This document shows, in pieces, positions 1-10,367 of a DNA stretch of 64,000 bases. Made by a program: the position numbers and the translations under genes. Numbering within the stretch: position 1 is the stretch's first letter; every line of letters starts with the position of its first letter. The stretch spans positions 620,001 through 684,000 of the forward strand of contig JARGSG010000028.1 in NCBI GenBank assembly GCA_030374805.1, given 5' to 3'. The notes under the pieces were generated by a model. It was not told where the DNA came from, ran no database searches, and was given only the letters and a program-made list of their open reading frames with translations. This stretch comes from Gracilaria gracilis. Lineage: Eukaryota > Rhodophyta > Florideophyceae > Gracilariales > Gracilariaceae.

Positions 1-459
1 GAAGCGGCAATTAGTTGTGTAGGTACGAGCTCCAGAAAGAAAATGAAGACGGGAGGGATATATGGTTAGATTCGCAGCCAGAACAGTAGCATCGCGAGGC
101 TGGGGTGGTATCATCTGCTGCTGGTTCCTGACACAGAGCGTCAACGATCAAAGGGCCATGTTGATTGCAAGCTTGGATGACACGTGTACAGCTTTTTTAG
201 AAGAAGGCGAAAGTTTCGGCGAAAATTTTCAATTTTCATACATGAGGAGTAGTGTAGACTGGCTTAGACAAGGATGATAGGCTGGTGGTAGCAGTTTTTG
301 TAAGCAAGGAAGTCTACGAAGGTAGACGTTAGCCGTTCCGGGAACGCCATCTGTAGCGTTTTAGCACTGTTACCTGTGGCGGCTCCAGTTTTGGTAATGG
401 CGGCGCTGATGAGGTGGTCAGTGTGGTAGAACAGCAGCAATGTGTTGATTGCAGACCCT
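1..459. other. No gene recognised
   Basis: The only open frame here is a short one of about 70 codons with no recognisable motif, and nothing in it resembles the host genes elsewhere in the window. The stretch may include the 3' side of the LINE remnant that follows on the minus strand. Confidence 0.4.
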
Positions 460-1035
460 TCAGTGTGGGATGAGAGAGAGAGAGGCCTTTATATCAGGAA
501 ATAAGGACAGGCGTTGATCACGCCGACGTGGCTGCGTGTGGGTGCGCATGTGAAGCGTCCAGCGCCGACGATTTACGGCAGCAGCTGTCAATTGCAGAAC
601 AAATCGTTCTAAGCGCACGACCAAGGAGTGGTACTCATTGACGGGGTTTGAGCCGCGTACGCTGCCGGCGTACTCCGCAACGCGGCGAGAAAAGCGTCTT
701 CCGGACTCTCCCAGGCCGCCGTGAACGTCGAAGCCGAACGGAACGAATTCGACGTTATTGGTGGCACAAAGCGCGCTGTACTTTGAGCGTTTAGACGCCG
801 CTGCCTTTGTGGCTGCAGCGGCTGCCGTTTTGGACGCTGCCACCGCAAATCCTCTGCTGTTGGGGCTAACCACAGCAACATCAATACCTACTGGTTTTGA
901 GTTAGACCTTATGTCATCAATTACAAGGTCCAAGCACGACGGCAATGATTGACCCGTCGTATAATCATCGCAGCGCGGGATAGGACGCACAGAAGCGTAC
1001 ACAAATGTGCGCAATGTTGAATGAGCAGTGCTCAT
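460..1035 (-). mobile_element. LINE remnant, C-terminal polyprotein region (tentative)
   Basis: A 191-codon open frame. Its middle reads as a segment often found at the C-terminus of non-LTR retrotransposon polyproteins: an acidic strand followed by GIDVAVVSP, then an Ala-rich helix, then KRSKYSALC and EFVPFGFDVHGGLGESG. From memory of the family, the pattern is (D)-V-V-V-SP, about 30 residues, K..KY...C....F.P....GG.G, and it follows the reverse transcriptase of many LINE-like proteins. No reverse transcriptase is visible upstream (higher coordinates), so this would be a 5'-truncated copy, which is usual for LINEs. The remainder of the frame is Arg-rich and probably meaningless. The call rests on one motif block only; an unrelated host fragment cannot be excluded. 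Confidence 0.4.
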
Positions 1036-2051
1036 ACAGTATTTAATATCTACAACAAGGGAAAAGTTTAGAGTGACACCGAATTTCTCGACGGTTATAG
1101 GTTAAGGTTAAGGTTAAAAAGTTAAAGGTTTGCCTTTAAAACGCACTATCTAGAGCTCTACGTGTAGAGAGGAAGGTATGCTGCATACGCTCAGGGCGGT
1201 TGTTGGGATTACTGTATTGTTGCGCAGGTGCTAGTACCAAAACTATTGGGCGTTGATTCGCCACGTTGCTGTAAACAAAGAGCATTTAGGCTTGAAGGTT
1301 TACTGCCGTAGTGGTAACTTATGGACTACACGGTACTCTGCAAACGGGTGAAGGAAAGGTGAGGTGACAGGAATGCTGACGAAAGCGCAGATGTGTCAGT
1401 GTGCAGCAACATGAAAGAAACTGTTTTTGAAATATTGTTGAGATGAGGCAAGCGTAAAGAGTTGTTGTGAAACTGGGCTGAAGCAGATGTATAACATTAT
1501 GCATGGTTTTGCTATACTTTGGGAATCGATGAGCAAAATAGACGAGCGAGCGATTGAGCTGATTGACAAGACAAGCTCTGGTTTGTGGAAGAGGAATGAT
1601 GTCACGCTACATTGCGGGCGCTTTTCGTCTCTTAGAGTTGGGGCCGATGAGTCGTCGCGTATGAGGAAGAGGGGGTGCGGTGCAGAAGCATGCTTCTGAG
1701 CACATTACCCGCTGGCAGACAGTAAGAAAACAGCACTGAAAAAAAAAAAAAAGTAGAAATGAATGCTGAGCTGGGCGTGTTTCGGTAGGCGTCCTTACGT
1801 AAGCGGCTGCGCAAAACAGGGAGTAAAACACAAGGTGACAAGCTGTGCGGGAAGCGAGCGCACGCAGGCGAGTAAGGGCGCGGAGCGACGCCTATCTACT
1901 GGGCGTGACGACGCCGTTCCTGGGCGCAAATAAAGACGCACGCGCAGCTGAATATGATGAGCAATCAGCACAGTGCGCTTGATAGAGTATGTGTGTGTGT
2001 AATTACGGCGTTGCTGAACAACAGCTCTACGCGGCGCCACTACAACAGCGC

Positions 2052-2166
2052 CGGCGGCAGCAGCGGCAGCGGCGGCAGCGGCGGCAGCGGCGGCAGCGGC
2101 AGCGGAAGCGGCAGCGGCAACAGCGACAGCAGCGACAGCAGCGACAGCGGCGGCAGCAGCGGCGGC
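2052..2166. repeat. GGC/AGC triplet-rich minisatellite
   Basis: About 115 bases built from GGC, AGC and GAC triplets. Units such as GGCGGCAGC repeat three to four times in a row near 2072-2100, and GACAGCAGC repeats near 2124-2150. In one frame this reads as a Gly/Ser run and in others as Arg/Gln or Ala/Cys runs, so it produces long stop-free frames. I treat it as a simple-sequence repeat, not a gene. Confidence 0.75.
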
Positions 2167-2270
2167 GCCAAGCGCGAGCTGAGCATAACGAGCGCGCAGG
2201 TGAGCGCGGCCACGGGCGTGTGGCGCTCACGCGGCGCACGCGCCTCGCGTATGGCGCGTGCGACGGGACA

Positions 2271-2307
2271 GTGGCGCGCGCGTCGTGGCGCGCGCGTCGT
2301 GGCGCGC
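2271..2307. repeat. 14-bp tandem repeat GTGGCGCGCGCGTC
   Basis: Two complete units and a partial third, perfect as far as I can read. It is CpG- and GCGC-dense like the other promoter-type stretches of the window (6.6-6.9 kb, 22.8-22.9 kb, 47.4-47.6 kb). Confidence 0.75.
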
Positions 2308-2608
2308 TCAATTCACCGCCGGCGCGTTTAAAGCGCGCTGTAAGATAGTGTACCTTCGATCGCAGCTGTAAGCGGCGGCGGGGGTGCTGCGCGCAAGCGC
2401 GCTCGCGCGTGACGTTGCTGTTGGCGACGGCGCGTCGCATTGCGCAGTCAGAACGGCGTGACAGGCGCTTTGCGCTTTAACGGCGGCGGCGGCGGACAGG
2501 CTGTCCTGTAATCCGTGTGCCACACGATTTGTGGCTGCATCGCCACACACAGCGCGGAAGCAGTTGTGGTAGTGGTGGTCGCTTTGCACGCGCTTTGGCG
2601 ATAACCGT

Positions 2609-2619
2609 TACCAACGGTA
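2609..2619. promoter_or_regulatory. Recurrent motif TACCAACGGTA (copy 1)
   Basis: An 11-mer that is an interrupted palindrome (TACC-AAC-GGTA), here extended to TTACC-AAC-GGTAA. It contains CAACGG, which fits the general MYB-binding consensus YAACKG. It occurs five times in the window on either strand, always outside genes. This copy lies 153 bp beyond the 3' end of the GT4-GT12 gene. A regulatory role is inferred from recurrence only. Confidence 0.4.
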
Positions 2620-2771
2620 AAGCTGACCTTAGATTTCGAGCTGCTTCTTGTTGCCCGAACTGTTCATTCACATGTACCGCTACCGGACAACGCTATCTGA
2701 TATAACACATTCTACCAAGCGTACGTGTACTTCATATACAACACATTACAAAAACTGCAAAACCGGCGCCC

Positions 2772-5700
2772 CTATTCGGCCACTTGCACGCCCGTGGCGC
2801 GCAGGTGCTCGCGCACCGTCTCCGGAAACTTGTCGCCGCACGGCACATCCCACAAATACGAGTCCTTATACTCCAACAACTTCTCGTAACTTTGCTCCCT
2901 GAAGCGCACGGCTTTGTAACACTGCGAGTATCGTCGTGCACGGTGGTGCACAAACACTGACGGCAGATAGCCCACTTTCACACCGGCCCTCCTCTGGTCC
3001 AGGAAGAACGTCATATGTTCGTTCACTTTGAGGATATTCCTCCACGGGTGCGCGCGTAACACGTCCGTCTTTGCAATCAGCGCGTTGTGTAACACGTCCA
3101 CACGAATCGGCACGCGCATCTTCTGCACCCCCGGCCCGTTGTTCTCATTCCACACACACAGTGTCACCTCGCGATTCTCAAACTTGCTTACCTTTGAGAC
3201 GTACCGTGGAATGTTGATGGAGATACGTTCCAATTCTTCAATGCCAGGTAGGTTGCGCACTCGAATGCCCACAATGTCAAACTCTTCCTTACCGATTCCA
3301 TTCACTGCAATTCCCAAATCTGTGTCCTCATCAAACACGTGATCGTCGTCAAGTAGCACAAAGTACCGAGTCGTCGTCATGTTCACCATGTGGTTCCGCC
3401 CTATCGAGATACCAGAGTCGGGTGCAAGTCGTACTTCCTCCGTATACGCATCCTTCTTGATCAGTGGTGCGTCACTCAGCGCAGTCGGTCCATCATTGGC
3501 CAACATAATCCGTACCTTGGGATAGTTCACACGGATAGAGCGAACCAATCCCAACACTTGTCGAACTATACTTGGGTCACACACATATGTCTTGATTCCA
3601 ACCGTCACCTGACTCTCGATGCTCCGGTCCACCTGGTCACGGTTCCAAGCGCCATGCACCTTTTCCGCTCTCATGACTTCGGCGATATCGCCACGCATAT
3701 CTTCGATAGCCTTATCATCACGCTCTATCTCGGGCCGCTTGTCAAGCTCCTTCTTGGCCCGAATCATATTATTCACCACGCAATCACAGAAACGCTCCGT
3801 GGTGAACTTCTCGCGCACCTCATTAGTGCCAGTCTGTTGGATGTCCTTGAACATTGGGCTGAATTTCGTCACTGCCTTCAGCTGCTGCACAATGAAAGAC
3901 GACAACGCGCTCGGGTTGCTCAAATTGGGTAGCAGCACGCCAGTGTTCGTGCGAATCAGTTCCTTCTGTCCGCCAACATCAGTGCTCATCACGAGCAGAC
4001 CGGCAGCCATAGCTTCGTACAGCACAAGTGCGATACCTTCGTTGTTGGACGGCAGCAAGAAGATATCCGCCATTGCATAGTAGTCGCGAAGTTGTGCGAT
4101 GCCAACCGCGGGTGGTTGGATGATCATCAGCGGGTCCTTTCCTTGCAACTGCATACGCGTAGACTCCAGCATGTCCTTCTGTTCACCGGAACCAACGAAC
4201 ACAAAAGCCAGGCGTTTGGCCATGTCCGAGTCTTCGGCCACACTCGAGACGACCTCGCCCATGACATCGATTCCCTTGTCCTGTACGAAGCGACCGGCGA
4301 ACAGCACCACAATGGCATCCTGCGGAATGTCCATGTCATGTCGCATTTGCGACCGAACGAGCGCCTTGGCATCATCGCCATGGAGCTGGGAAGGTTCCGT
4401 GCCAATGTAACAAGTCTTCACCTTCTGGGGACGTTCATGAATGATATCCGGATCGATCCATGATTTCATGGAGGTCGAAACGTTGTCGGAAGCTGTAAGG
4501 TGTAGATCAAAATGCTGTGTATAGGTCGTGCCGTATCTCGGCATACCGCCGCCCTTGTTTGGCACCACTTCCCAGTCCATATGCACCATGTGGTTGTAGT
4601 CAGCAATGATAGTCTTCGGCGAAAGCGCCTTAATGAATTTGGCGTGCTCATAGACCACCCGAGAATTGCCAGTCAACACGTAATCGGGAGCACGCGATTC
4701 AACAATGTACCGCAACGCCTTGGAAAACTTATGATTTGGCGACAGCCCAACAATGTCAAATACGTCCGACGTGATTGCGTACGCCTTGTTAATCCACTCG
4801 TGTTTCAAAGACATCTCTCCCACATCATCTTCGTGCCAGAACGGCATGGTGAACACGAACGTTATGGGCCAATCCATCTTGACGAATCTGTCGGCCACAT
4901 CGAGCATACACTTTTCCGAACCTCCCATTTGCATCCATGGCATGATGAACATCACTCGTGGCTTATTCGACTTGTAACGCACGGCACGGAAAGGCATGGC
5001 CCAAAAGTCGAAAGCGTTCTTCTGCGCGACGGATTCAAGCGAATTGTCGTACATATCGTGTTCCTCCTGACGCGCGGACCACTTGTAGTAAGCATGCTCG
5101 CTCCACATATGCTGCGGCAAGTCATCGCGACTAAAGTGAGTCCTGCCCAAAGTCATAAGTGGCTTGTACTTGCGAGGCAGTTGCGTCTCGAGCTGCTGTT
5201 GAACGATGGTGTACAGCGGCTCACGGTATACACGACCCTCACTTAACAGGCGCACAATGGGCTGGTAGTGATCGCGTCGATGGGACTCCTCTGTGATCTG
5301 CGGCTGCTCCTTGAGGAAGGAGGCGTAGACGTCAGCGCGGAACACAAGAGGAAGTGGGGAGAGTGGTTGACGTGACAGCGGAGAGAGGTCTGGCAGCGAC
5401 GTATTGACACGCATGGGGTCTCCGTGAAGAGCGGCATCCCTGAGCGAGTGTTCGTTGTACGCCAGCGGACGGATAGACTTGACGTACGGACGCATGAAGA
5501 GATACAACCACAGCTTCTCCAACGCAGTGGGTTCGAGAATGGCTGACGCTGGTAGAATGGTGTCATATGTGTTGTCCTTCTCAGGGTGGCGAGCAGCCAG
5601 TTGATGGAGCAAGCACATCTCCATGTCGACGCGCGAGGAGGCGGAGGAGGTGCTGTTGGGAGACAGCGAACATGTGTGGAAACGCAGGTATGACGGATGA

Positions 5701-6344
5701 GCTGTGACGAAATCCTTGTACTTTGACGGGGATACATGGTGCTCAAGCATTGTTCTGGACGCGGATTCGAAGGTCATGAGGTCATCTGCGTCTTGACAGT
5801 TGTGTAGAATGTTGATTTGAGAGGGCAACAACGACTGTTGAAAGGCGGCTCGGATAGAATGCTTAGCATGCGAGCGACAACAGTGGTCATGTTCGCACAG
5901 GATGAACAGCCTGAGCACCGGATCCTGGGTGGACTTGAAGGCGGGTTCTCCAACGCTGAGCTGTCGGGTGGCGCGAGGGGCGGCGACGAAATGCGGCGGG
6001 AGCTGCGACACAGACATTCTGGCGGTGACGGAGAGCAAGGAGGACAACATGTGATTAGAGGGGGAGGAGGAAGTTGACATGGAAACGAGCATGAAAAAGA
6101 AGATAGGGAGCAGAAAGAGAGGGGCGAGCAGCAGCGCTCTGGTGGTGGGGTGCATGGAGGTGAAGGAGTCGGAGATGGATTTGTCGCGACGACGACGGCG
6201 AAGCGTAGCGATGGCGGTCTTGATGTTGGCGCGCAGCCCGCGGAGAAGACGGGCCAGGGCGAGACGCAGCGCGTTTGCAATATGCGCATCGGCATCAAAC
6301 AAGGGGAGCTCCATGGCGGGGCGAGGGGGGTGAGGGGGAAACAC
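2772..6344 (-). CDS. Two-domain glycosyltransferase: GT4 plus GT12-like, Golgi type II membrane protein
   Basis: A 1190-aa single-exon gene. A short basic N-terminal segment (RRRRRDK) is followed by one membrane helix at about residues 68-90 (ALLLAPLFLLPIFFFMLV), the usual type II Golgi topology. Residues about 455-860 form a GT4 (GT-B fold) domain: VMFIMPWMQMGGSEK at the start of the N-lobe, LFAGRFVQDKGIDV at the start of the C-lobe, and the E-x7-E motif in NNEGIALVLYEAM near 770. Residues about 905-1185 match the GT12 / beta-1,4-GalNAc transferase pattern (GT-A fold): VTVGIKTYVCDPSIVRQVL, ISIGRNHMV and a DDDH metal-binding motif in YFVLLDDDHVFDEDTD near 1000. The stretch between the helix and the GT4 domain has no family I know. 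Two different transferases on one chain suggest successive sugar additions to one glycan. Donor and acceptor are unknown. A start at Met11 is also possible. Confidence 0.88.
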   Translation of the reverse strand: MFPPHPPRPAMELPLFDADAHIANALRLALARLLRGLRANIKTAIATLRRRRRDKSISDSFTSMHPTTRALLLAPLFLLPIFFFMLVSMSTSSSPSNHMLSSLLSVTARMSVSQLPPHFVAAPRATRQLSVGEPAFKSTQDPVLRLFILCEHDHCCRSHAKHSIRAAFQQSLLPSQINILHNCQDADDLMTFESASRTMLEHHVSPSKYKDFVTAHPSYLRFHTCSLSPNSTSSASSRVDMEMCLLHQLAARHPEKDNTYDTILPASAILEPTALEKLWLYLFMRPYVKSIRPLAYNEHSLRDAALHGDPMRVNTSLPDLSPLSRQPLSPLPLVFRADVYASFLKEQPQITEESHRRDHYQPIVRLLSEGRVYREPLYTIVQQQLETQLPRKYKPLMTLGRTHFSRDDLPQHMWSEHAYYKWSARQEEHDMYDNSLESVAQKNAFDFWAMPFRAVRYKSNKPRVMFIMPWMQMGGSEKCMLDVADRFVKMDWPITFVFTMPFWHEDDVGEMSLKHEWINKAYAITSDVFDIVGLSPNHKFSKALRYIVESRAPDYVLTGNSRVVYEHAKFIKALSPKTIIADYNHMVHMDWEVVPNKGGGMPRYGTTYTQHFDLHLTASDNVSTSMKSWIDPDIIHERPQKVKTCYIGTEPSQLHGDDAKALVRSQMRHDMDIPQDAIVVLFAGRFVQDKGIDVMGEVVSSVAEDSDMAKRLAFVFVGSGEQKDMLESTRMQLQGKDPLMIIQPPAVGIAQLRDYYAMADIFLLPSNNEGIALVLYEAMAAGLLVMSTDVGGQKELIRTNTGVLLPNLSNPSALSSFIVQQLKAVTKFSPMFKDIQQTGTNEVREKFTTERFCDCVVNNMIRAKKELDKRPEIERDDKAIEDMRGDIAEVMRAEKVHGAWNRDQVDRSIESQVTVGIKTYVCDPSIVRQVLGLVRSIRVNYPKVRIMLANDGPTALSDAPLIKKDAYTEEVRLAPDSGISIGRNHMVNMTTTRYFVLLDDDHVFDEDTDLGIAVNGIGKEEFDIVGIRVRNLPGIEELERISINIPRYVSKVSKFENREVTLCVWNENNGPGVQKMRVPIRVDVLHNALIAKTDVLRAHPWRNILKVNEHMTFFLDQRRAGVKVGYLPSVFVHHRARRYSQCYKAVRFREQSYEKLLEYKDSYLWDVPCGDKFPETVREHLRATGVQVAE

Positions 6345-6425
6345 GAAGTCGAAGCAAGCGGGCAGAGTTGTTGTTGTTGTTGTTAAGTGCGTGAAGTAAG
6401 AAAAGGGGTTTTTTTGAGTGGAGTA

Positions 6426-6452
6426 GGGGGGTGGGGGTGGGGGTGGGGAGGG
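6426..6452 (+). promoter_or_regulatory. Potential G-quadruplex upstream of the GT4-GT12 start
   Basis: Five consecutive G-runs of 6, 5, 5, 4 and 3 separated by single T or A bases, about 80-110 bp upstream of the start codon on the non-template-reading plus strand. The pattern satisfies the standard G4 rule (four runs of at least three G with short loops). A role in transcription is inference. Confidence 0.5.
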
Positions 6453-6589
6453 AGAGGGAGGAGAAAGCCCCAGGGCGGGGGAAGGAGGGCACGGGGCTGA
6501 AGAAGGGAATGTAACCGGATGGAAGGGCGGGTGGCTGCTGGGTGGGGGAATAAGGCGATGGGCGGAGCGTGTGCATCGATCAGAGCGCT

Positions 6590-6960
6590 TTAAGAAGGCA
6601 GCGCGACGGTAGCGTGACGCGCGTGCGGCGGATTACAGCGCGCGCGCGCGCGGCACGCGCGGCGCGTGACGGCGGCGCGGGGTGACGGCTGTTAGAAAGC
6701 GCCGTCGCGGCGCGCAACAAGGACGACGCGCGCGCTGGCGTTGAATTATATTGGGCGCTCAAAACGGCGCGCGCCGCCGCTTGCGGCGTGGTGTAAGCCA
6801 CGCGCGCGCCGCCCAATTCAGAGCGCGCGCAATTCAGCGCGCTGCGGACGCCACGCGTGCACGCGCGCCGCCGCCGCCGTCGCTATCTACCAGCGGCTGC
6901 CGCTGCCACCGCCGCCGCCGCCGCCGCCACGGAGCGCAGCGCGCGCGGAATGGTACAGAT
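6590..6960. promoter_or_regulatory. CpG/GCGC-dense promoter-like block
   Basis: Very dense in GCGC and CGCG words, including alternating CG runs near 6640-6660. Similar blocks precede or adjoin other host genes of this window, notably 47.4-47.6 kb. It is probably a CpG-island-like promoter serving the GT4-GT12 gene. No TATA box stands out. Confidence 0.4.
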
Positions 6961-7040
6961 GAGGGCTCGGCACTTAATTCAGTTGTGAGCACACTTTACG
7001 TCATCACGTGGTGATCGCGTCCGCCTGTGATCATTAGCCG

Positions 7041-7062
7041 CCCCCCCCCCCCCCCCCCCCCC
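7041..7062 (+). repeat. C22 homopolymer tract
   Basis: Twenty-two consecutive C residues followed by TCCCCTCCCCCGCCTCC. This is a likely site of length variation and assembly error. Confidence 0.95.
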
Positions 7063-7146
7063 TCCCCTCCCCCGCCTCCATCGTCATGATCCTCATCACT
7101 CATCGTCATCGCCATCAGCATGCCTGTCTCGCCCGCGCTTGGCAGA

Positions 7147-7157
7147 TACCGTTGGTA
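7147..7157. promoter_or_regulatory. Recurrent motif TACCGTTGGTA (copy 2)
   Basis: Exact copy in the intergenic region, preceded by GA as at 45298. A TATCTACC word follows about 90 bp away. It lies 803 bp upstream of the GT4-GT12 start. Confidence 0.4.
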
Positions 7158-8365
7158 CTGTACGTCACGGATCCTAAGCCTGTTCACCAACTCCACAATC
7201 CGCCGTGCAATACTAAACAAAATTATATTGCGTGACACGGCCCTATCTACCTGCCGCTATCCGCGCTCATTCCAAATATTGTACACTAGATAGATCCGTC
7301 ACTTCAAAACCAATATATTTACACTGCCCAGCCCCACGTTTAATTTACTCCCGAACCTGACGCCGCCCCTCTATGATAAACTAAACTCCTGTCCTTCTTG
7401 TCGTCCATCCTGCATTCCCACTCCCCAGTCTGCGTAGAAAACTGCACCCCACCTCTGCTGCTAGTAGCAGTCCTACCCGGTAGCAGTACCCATTGGCCCA
7501 CACATAGATATACCCCAGCCAAGCTTTATCGACTTCATGTAATTAACTTGTGCTCACCGCCCACACACCCGTAGTCACTTGGTAACAACGGCCCAGCTAC
7601 CAGCAACATTCCCGCCCCTACAAAGCCCATAAAGCACCGTATCTACACTACTTCACCCGTACACTACCCGTCAAATACCACATCGACAATATCAACCATC
7701 GTCCTTGTGAGCAAATATCCGATACACGAATCATAACATGCCTACCATGGTGAGCCTGTGTTCGCCCCACCAAATGTCGCGTGACTAATGTTTGCCGCCT
7801 GTGCAACACCATACTGCCTTCCTACAACCACTTATCCCTCCTCAACGCCGCCCAGCGCTGTGCCACCAACGCTGCCAACAAGTCTGTTGCCGCATCACTG
7901 CTACACATGCTTTCGCTCACATTCAAATACAACCCCTTCCCCATCAACAGATGCGTGCCCAAGGCGCCATATCCCGCTCCATTTTTAGTTGCGTGGCACC
8001 GCTCTCTCGTTTCTAAACAGAAAACAAACAACACTAGGCAAACTGTATCGCTGGTTCTACGTTGCTGCAACGCAGCATCTCTAGTCAACGCTCTCCACTA
8101 CCACACCAGATAAGACCCTGCTGACAAAGCCTTGGCTACTTGTAACAGCTGTTACCGTTAAGAGGATATGCCCACACACACTCTCTCTTTGTGCACTTTA
8201 CTTCTTCTATTCCTGGATTTAAAGGAAAGCATAGTATAAGGAACGCAAAAGCATCTGTGGCCATTGTCTAATCAACTCTCTGGCTTATCACGTCGTTCTG
8301 TTTTGCTTGGTAATTTTTCTCGCCTTGAAGAGTTGGTTACAATTGTACCCTCTTTCGGTACTGTG

Positions 8366-9532
8366 TCAAACGCGGTGCACATCGTTGGGTCGCATACGCT
8401 GGCTGTTCACATTTTCATCATCATCGAGAGCGTGCTCCATCAACCTCAAGTACAGAGTCGGTTCAACCAAGCCCTCATTCAGGAACAAAAGAAAAATCGA
8501 TATCATCTCAAACGCTTCAAGTCCCACAATTCTTGCCACAATAAAGAACTGGCCACCATTATTGGACGTTATAATTGCGGCAACGCACTGCAGAAAGTAC
8601 AGAACGAAATCTACAACAACTCTTCTTCTGGCCACTTTCCACATCCGGCTGCCTTCGTCATGCACTTCACCTGCCCCTCGATCGCGCACAAATTGCTTCA
8701 TTTGGTCGAATCTTGCAATTTGTGCTTCGTTCTGGTTTCCTTTATAGAATGCTTGAGCCGTACAGAACAAGTCTGAATGAGATCCGCGATAGTCCCCGTA
8801 CACGTCATATAGCAAATCGAGGACTGTAATCACAATTACCGCCATCTCAACCCCAAATCCGATCCTTTTCAACACCTCTGGTACACCAAACACGCCTTCC
8901 AATGAAGCAAATATAAATCCTCCATAAACAAAAGCCAACAAGAACACCGATCCCACTTCATACCTTTTCACAACTCCGCTTCCAATTACCGCAAAAGAGC
9001 CTGTCATCATGGGCAGTGCAATGGCCAGATATGAATCCATGAGAAGCAAATCTCCTTTATAGTATCCCCATGTGGTGGAAGAAATGAAAAACAGCTCGTA
9101 TATTCTATAAAACAGTCGGCTGTACCGATGGTTCCGTCCCTTGCACAACGTCAAAACCATTTCCACAAAGCGTTGCTCCACGTGCTTCTCGTTCAAGTTC
9201 CTGCCCATTCTCTTCCTCACCGGGTTTCGAAGTTTGCGCAGAATCCGAGAAGCAGCCCAGATCATACTCACCTTCACCTGCAGAATGGCGCCCACTACCA
9301 AGAATAGCATGTCGACCCATTCCAGGAGAGAGTCTTTGTCAGACGCTCGCATCATTCCTTGCGATCTGCTGAGGCTAGGGTTGCTAACGCTCGTTGATCT
9401 TTCCTGCCTTTCGCTTGCTCTGCCCCGAGTAGCTGCGCAAACATGCAAGCAGTAGCATATCACCAAAAAGCATGTCAAGCCTAGGCTATTTGCTTTCAGG
9501 AATACTCGATGCATATCCACTTCAGTTCGCAT
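8366..9532 (-). CDS. Unknown multi-pass membrane protein
   Basis: A 388-aa single-exon frame. An N-terminal hydrophobic stretch (SLGLTCFLVICYCLHVCAA) could be a signal peptide ending at an AxA-like site. Further probable membrane helices lie at VDMLFLVVGAILQVKVSMIW, SYLAIALPMMTGSFAVIGSG, VGSVFLLAFVYGGFIFASL, VEMAVIVITVLDLLY, VVVDFVLYFLQCVAAIITS and ARIVGLEAFEMISIFLLFL. The longest soluble part, roughly residues 85-150, is rich in Arg and Lys, and the C-terminus is acidic. I do not recognise the family and see no catalytic motif. It is divergently arranged with the flotillin gene, start codons 835 bp apart, so the two may share a control region. The conserved run of hydrophobic segments with charged breaks makes a real gene likely. 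Confidence 0.65.
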   Translation of the reverse strand: MRTEVDMHRVFLKANSLGLTCFLVICYCLHVCAATRGRASERQERSTSVSNPSLSRSQGMMRASDKDSLLEWVDMLFLVVGAILQVKVSMIWAASRILRKLRNPVRKRMGRNLNEKHVEQRFVEMVLTLCKGRNHRYSRLFYRIYELFFISSTTWGYYKGDLLLMDSYLAIALPMMTGSFAVIGSGVVKRYEVGSVFLLAFVYGGFIFASLEGVFGVPEVLKRIGFGVEMAVIVITVLDLLYDVYGDYRGSHSDLFCTAQAFYKGNQNEAQIARFDQMKQFVRDRGAGEVHDEGSRMWKVARRRVVVDFVLYFLQCVAAIITSNNGGQFFIVARIVGLEAFEMISIFLLFLNEGLVEPTLYLRLMEHALDDDENVNSQRMRPNDVHRV

Positions 9533-10367
9533 ATATTGAAGAAGTGGTACCTGACTCCTTATCAGACTGCTTTGTCCAATTCACTCGTACGCATTGCTTG
9601 GGCCTGAGCATCGTGCCGTCAAGAGGATGAAAGCCAGAAATTTCGAGAGTCGAACCAATTCGCACTGCCCACACAGACTTGCTCGACCATAAGCAACAAG
9701 GATGTGGCTGTTTATCATAACGAACGATCATAGACGTCACCATCAAATACTGCAGATTTTGCCGAATCTTTGCTACCTTCGTAGTTAGGGACCAAGAACG
9801 AATTTCGCCGGCAATTTCGGTCCATCTCGTTTACGTCAAGTGCAGGTCATTTGAACGAGAGAAGGTGTCCACAAGCGGTAAAACCTTGGTGTCCACGACG
9901 AGATGCTCAACTTCAGCGGCTTCGATCTCGGCTCTCACGTCAAAGCCTCTGAATCAGAAGTATTCATTTTCATCGAAGATCGTCAAAAAATTTGGGGTTA
10001 TTTTATTTTCGCTCATTTTGGCCTTTCTTTCTCATCAGATGTGTATCTGCCAATCATTCCGGGCTTTGGAATCCTTGTTGTACTACAAACCCTTTGCCAA
10101 TCCAGTTTCGGATAGCACCAATACAACGGTAACCCTGGGTTAGCTCTCCTGCTCAAAGAGACTCCTCGTAGTTATTCGAAATGTGCACCTTTTTCTCCTG
10201 GTGTCTGTCTGAATTCTTTGCGAAGAGAACTGACGAGATTGCTCTTCCCTCAGCTGCAATATTTCGGTGACATCTGACGGTTCAAGAGTTTTCATCACCG
10301 AACCATTGGACAAACAAAACAAAGCTCACAGTGAGGTGTCGTAGGCCTTCTCAGCCACTTTGTCAAT
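9533..10367. promoter_or_regulatory. Divergent intergenic region between membrane-protein gene and flotillin
   Basis: An 835-bp region that must hold both promoters. Short open frames occur in it on both strands, but none carries a recognisable motif. One partial match to the recurrent motif occurs near 10125 (TACAACGGTAA). No TATA box is obvious at a fixed distance from either start codon. Confidence 0.4.

Larger units (their letters stand above)
1036..2771. other. Intergenic, increasingly GC-rich
   Basis: No gene is supported. It holds three GGTTAA-type units near 1099-1117, an A(13) tract near 1740, GC-rich direct repeats at 2.05-2.31 kb (listed separately), and one copy of the recurrent motif TACCAACGGTA at 2609. 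Overlapping long open frames between 1.95 and 2.6 kb exist on both strands. They are the expected result of a GC-rich triplet repeat that lacks stop codons in several frames. Confidence 0.5.
6345..8365. other. Intergenic: promoter side of the GT4-GT12 gene, then a region with no supported gene
   Basis: From 6.4 to 6.99 kb the sequence is a G-rich purine tract followed by GCGC-dense DNA, the likely promoter of the GT4-GT12 gene. From 7.0 to 8.36 kb the composition becomes ordinary and C-rich on the plus strand. Short overlapping frames at 7.78-8.1 kb share no motif with any family. A CpG-rich block and two TATCTACC words (6884, 7244) are present. Confidence 0.45.

Noticed and set aside
1095-1125. 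Telomere-like GGTTAA repeats
   Set aside because: Only three units, internal, and not of the usual TTAGGG type.
1954-2440. Overlapping 119-137-codon frames rich in Gly/Ser, Arg/Gln or Arg/Cys
   Set aside because: Produced by a stop-free triplet repeat read in several frames; no domain or codon pattern.
3390-5246. Long plus-strand frames opposite the GT4-GT12 gene
   Set aside because: Shadows of the coding strand; no motif of their own.
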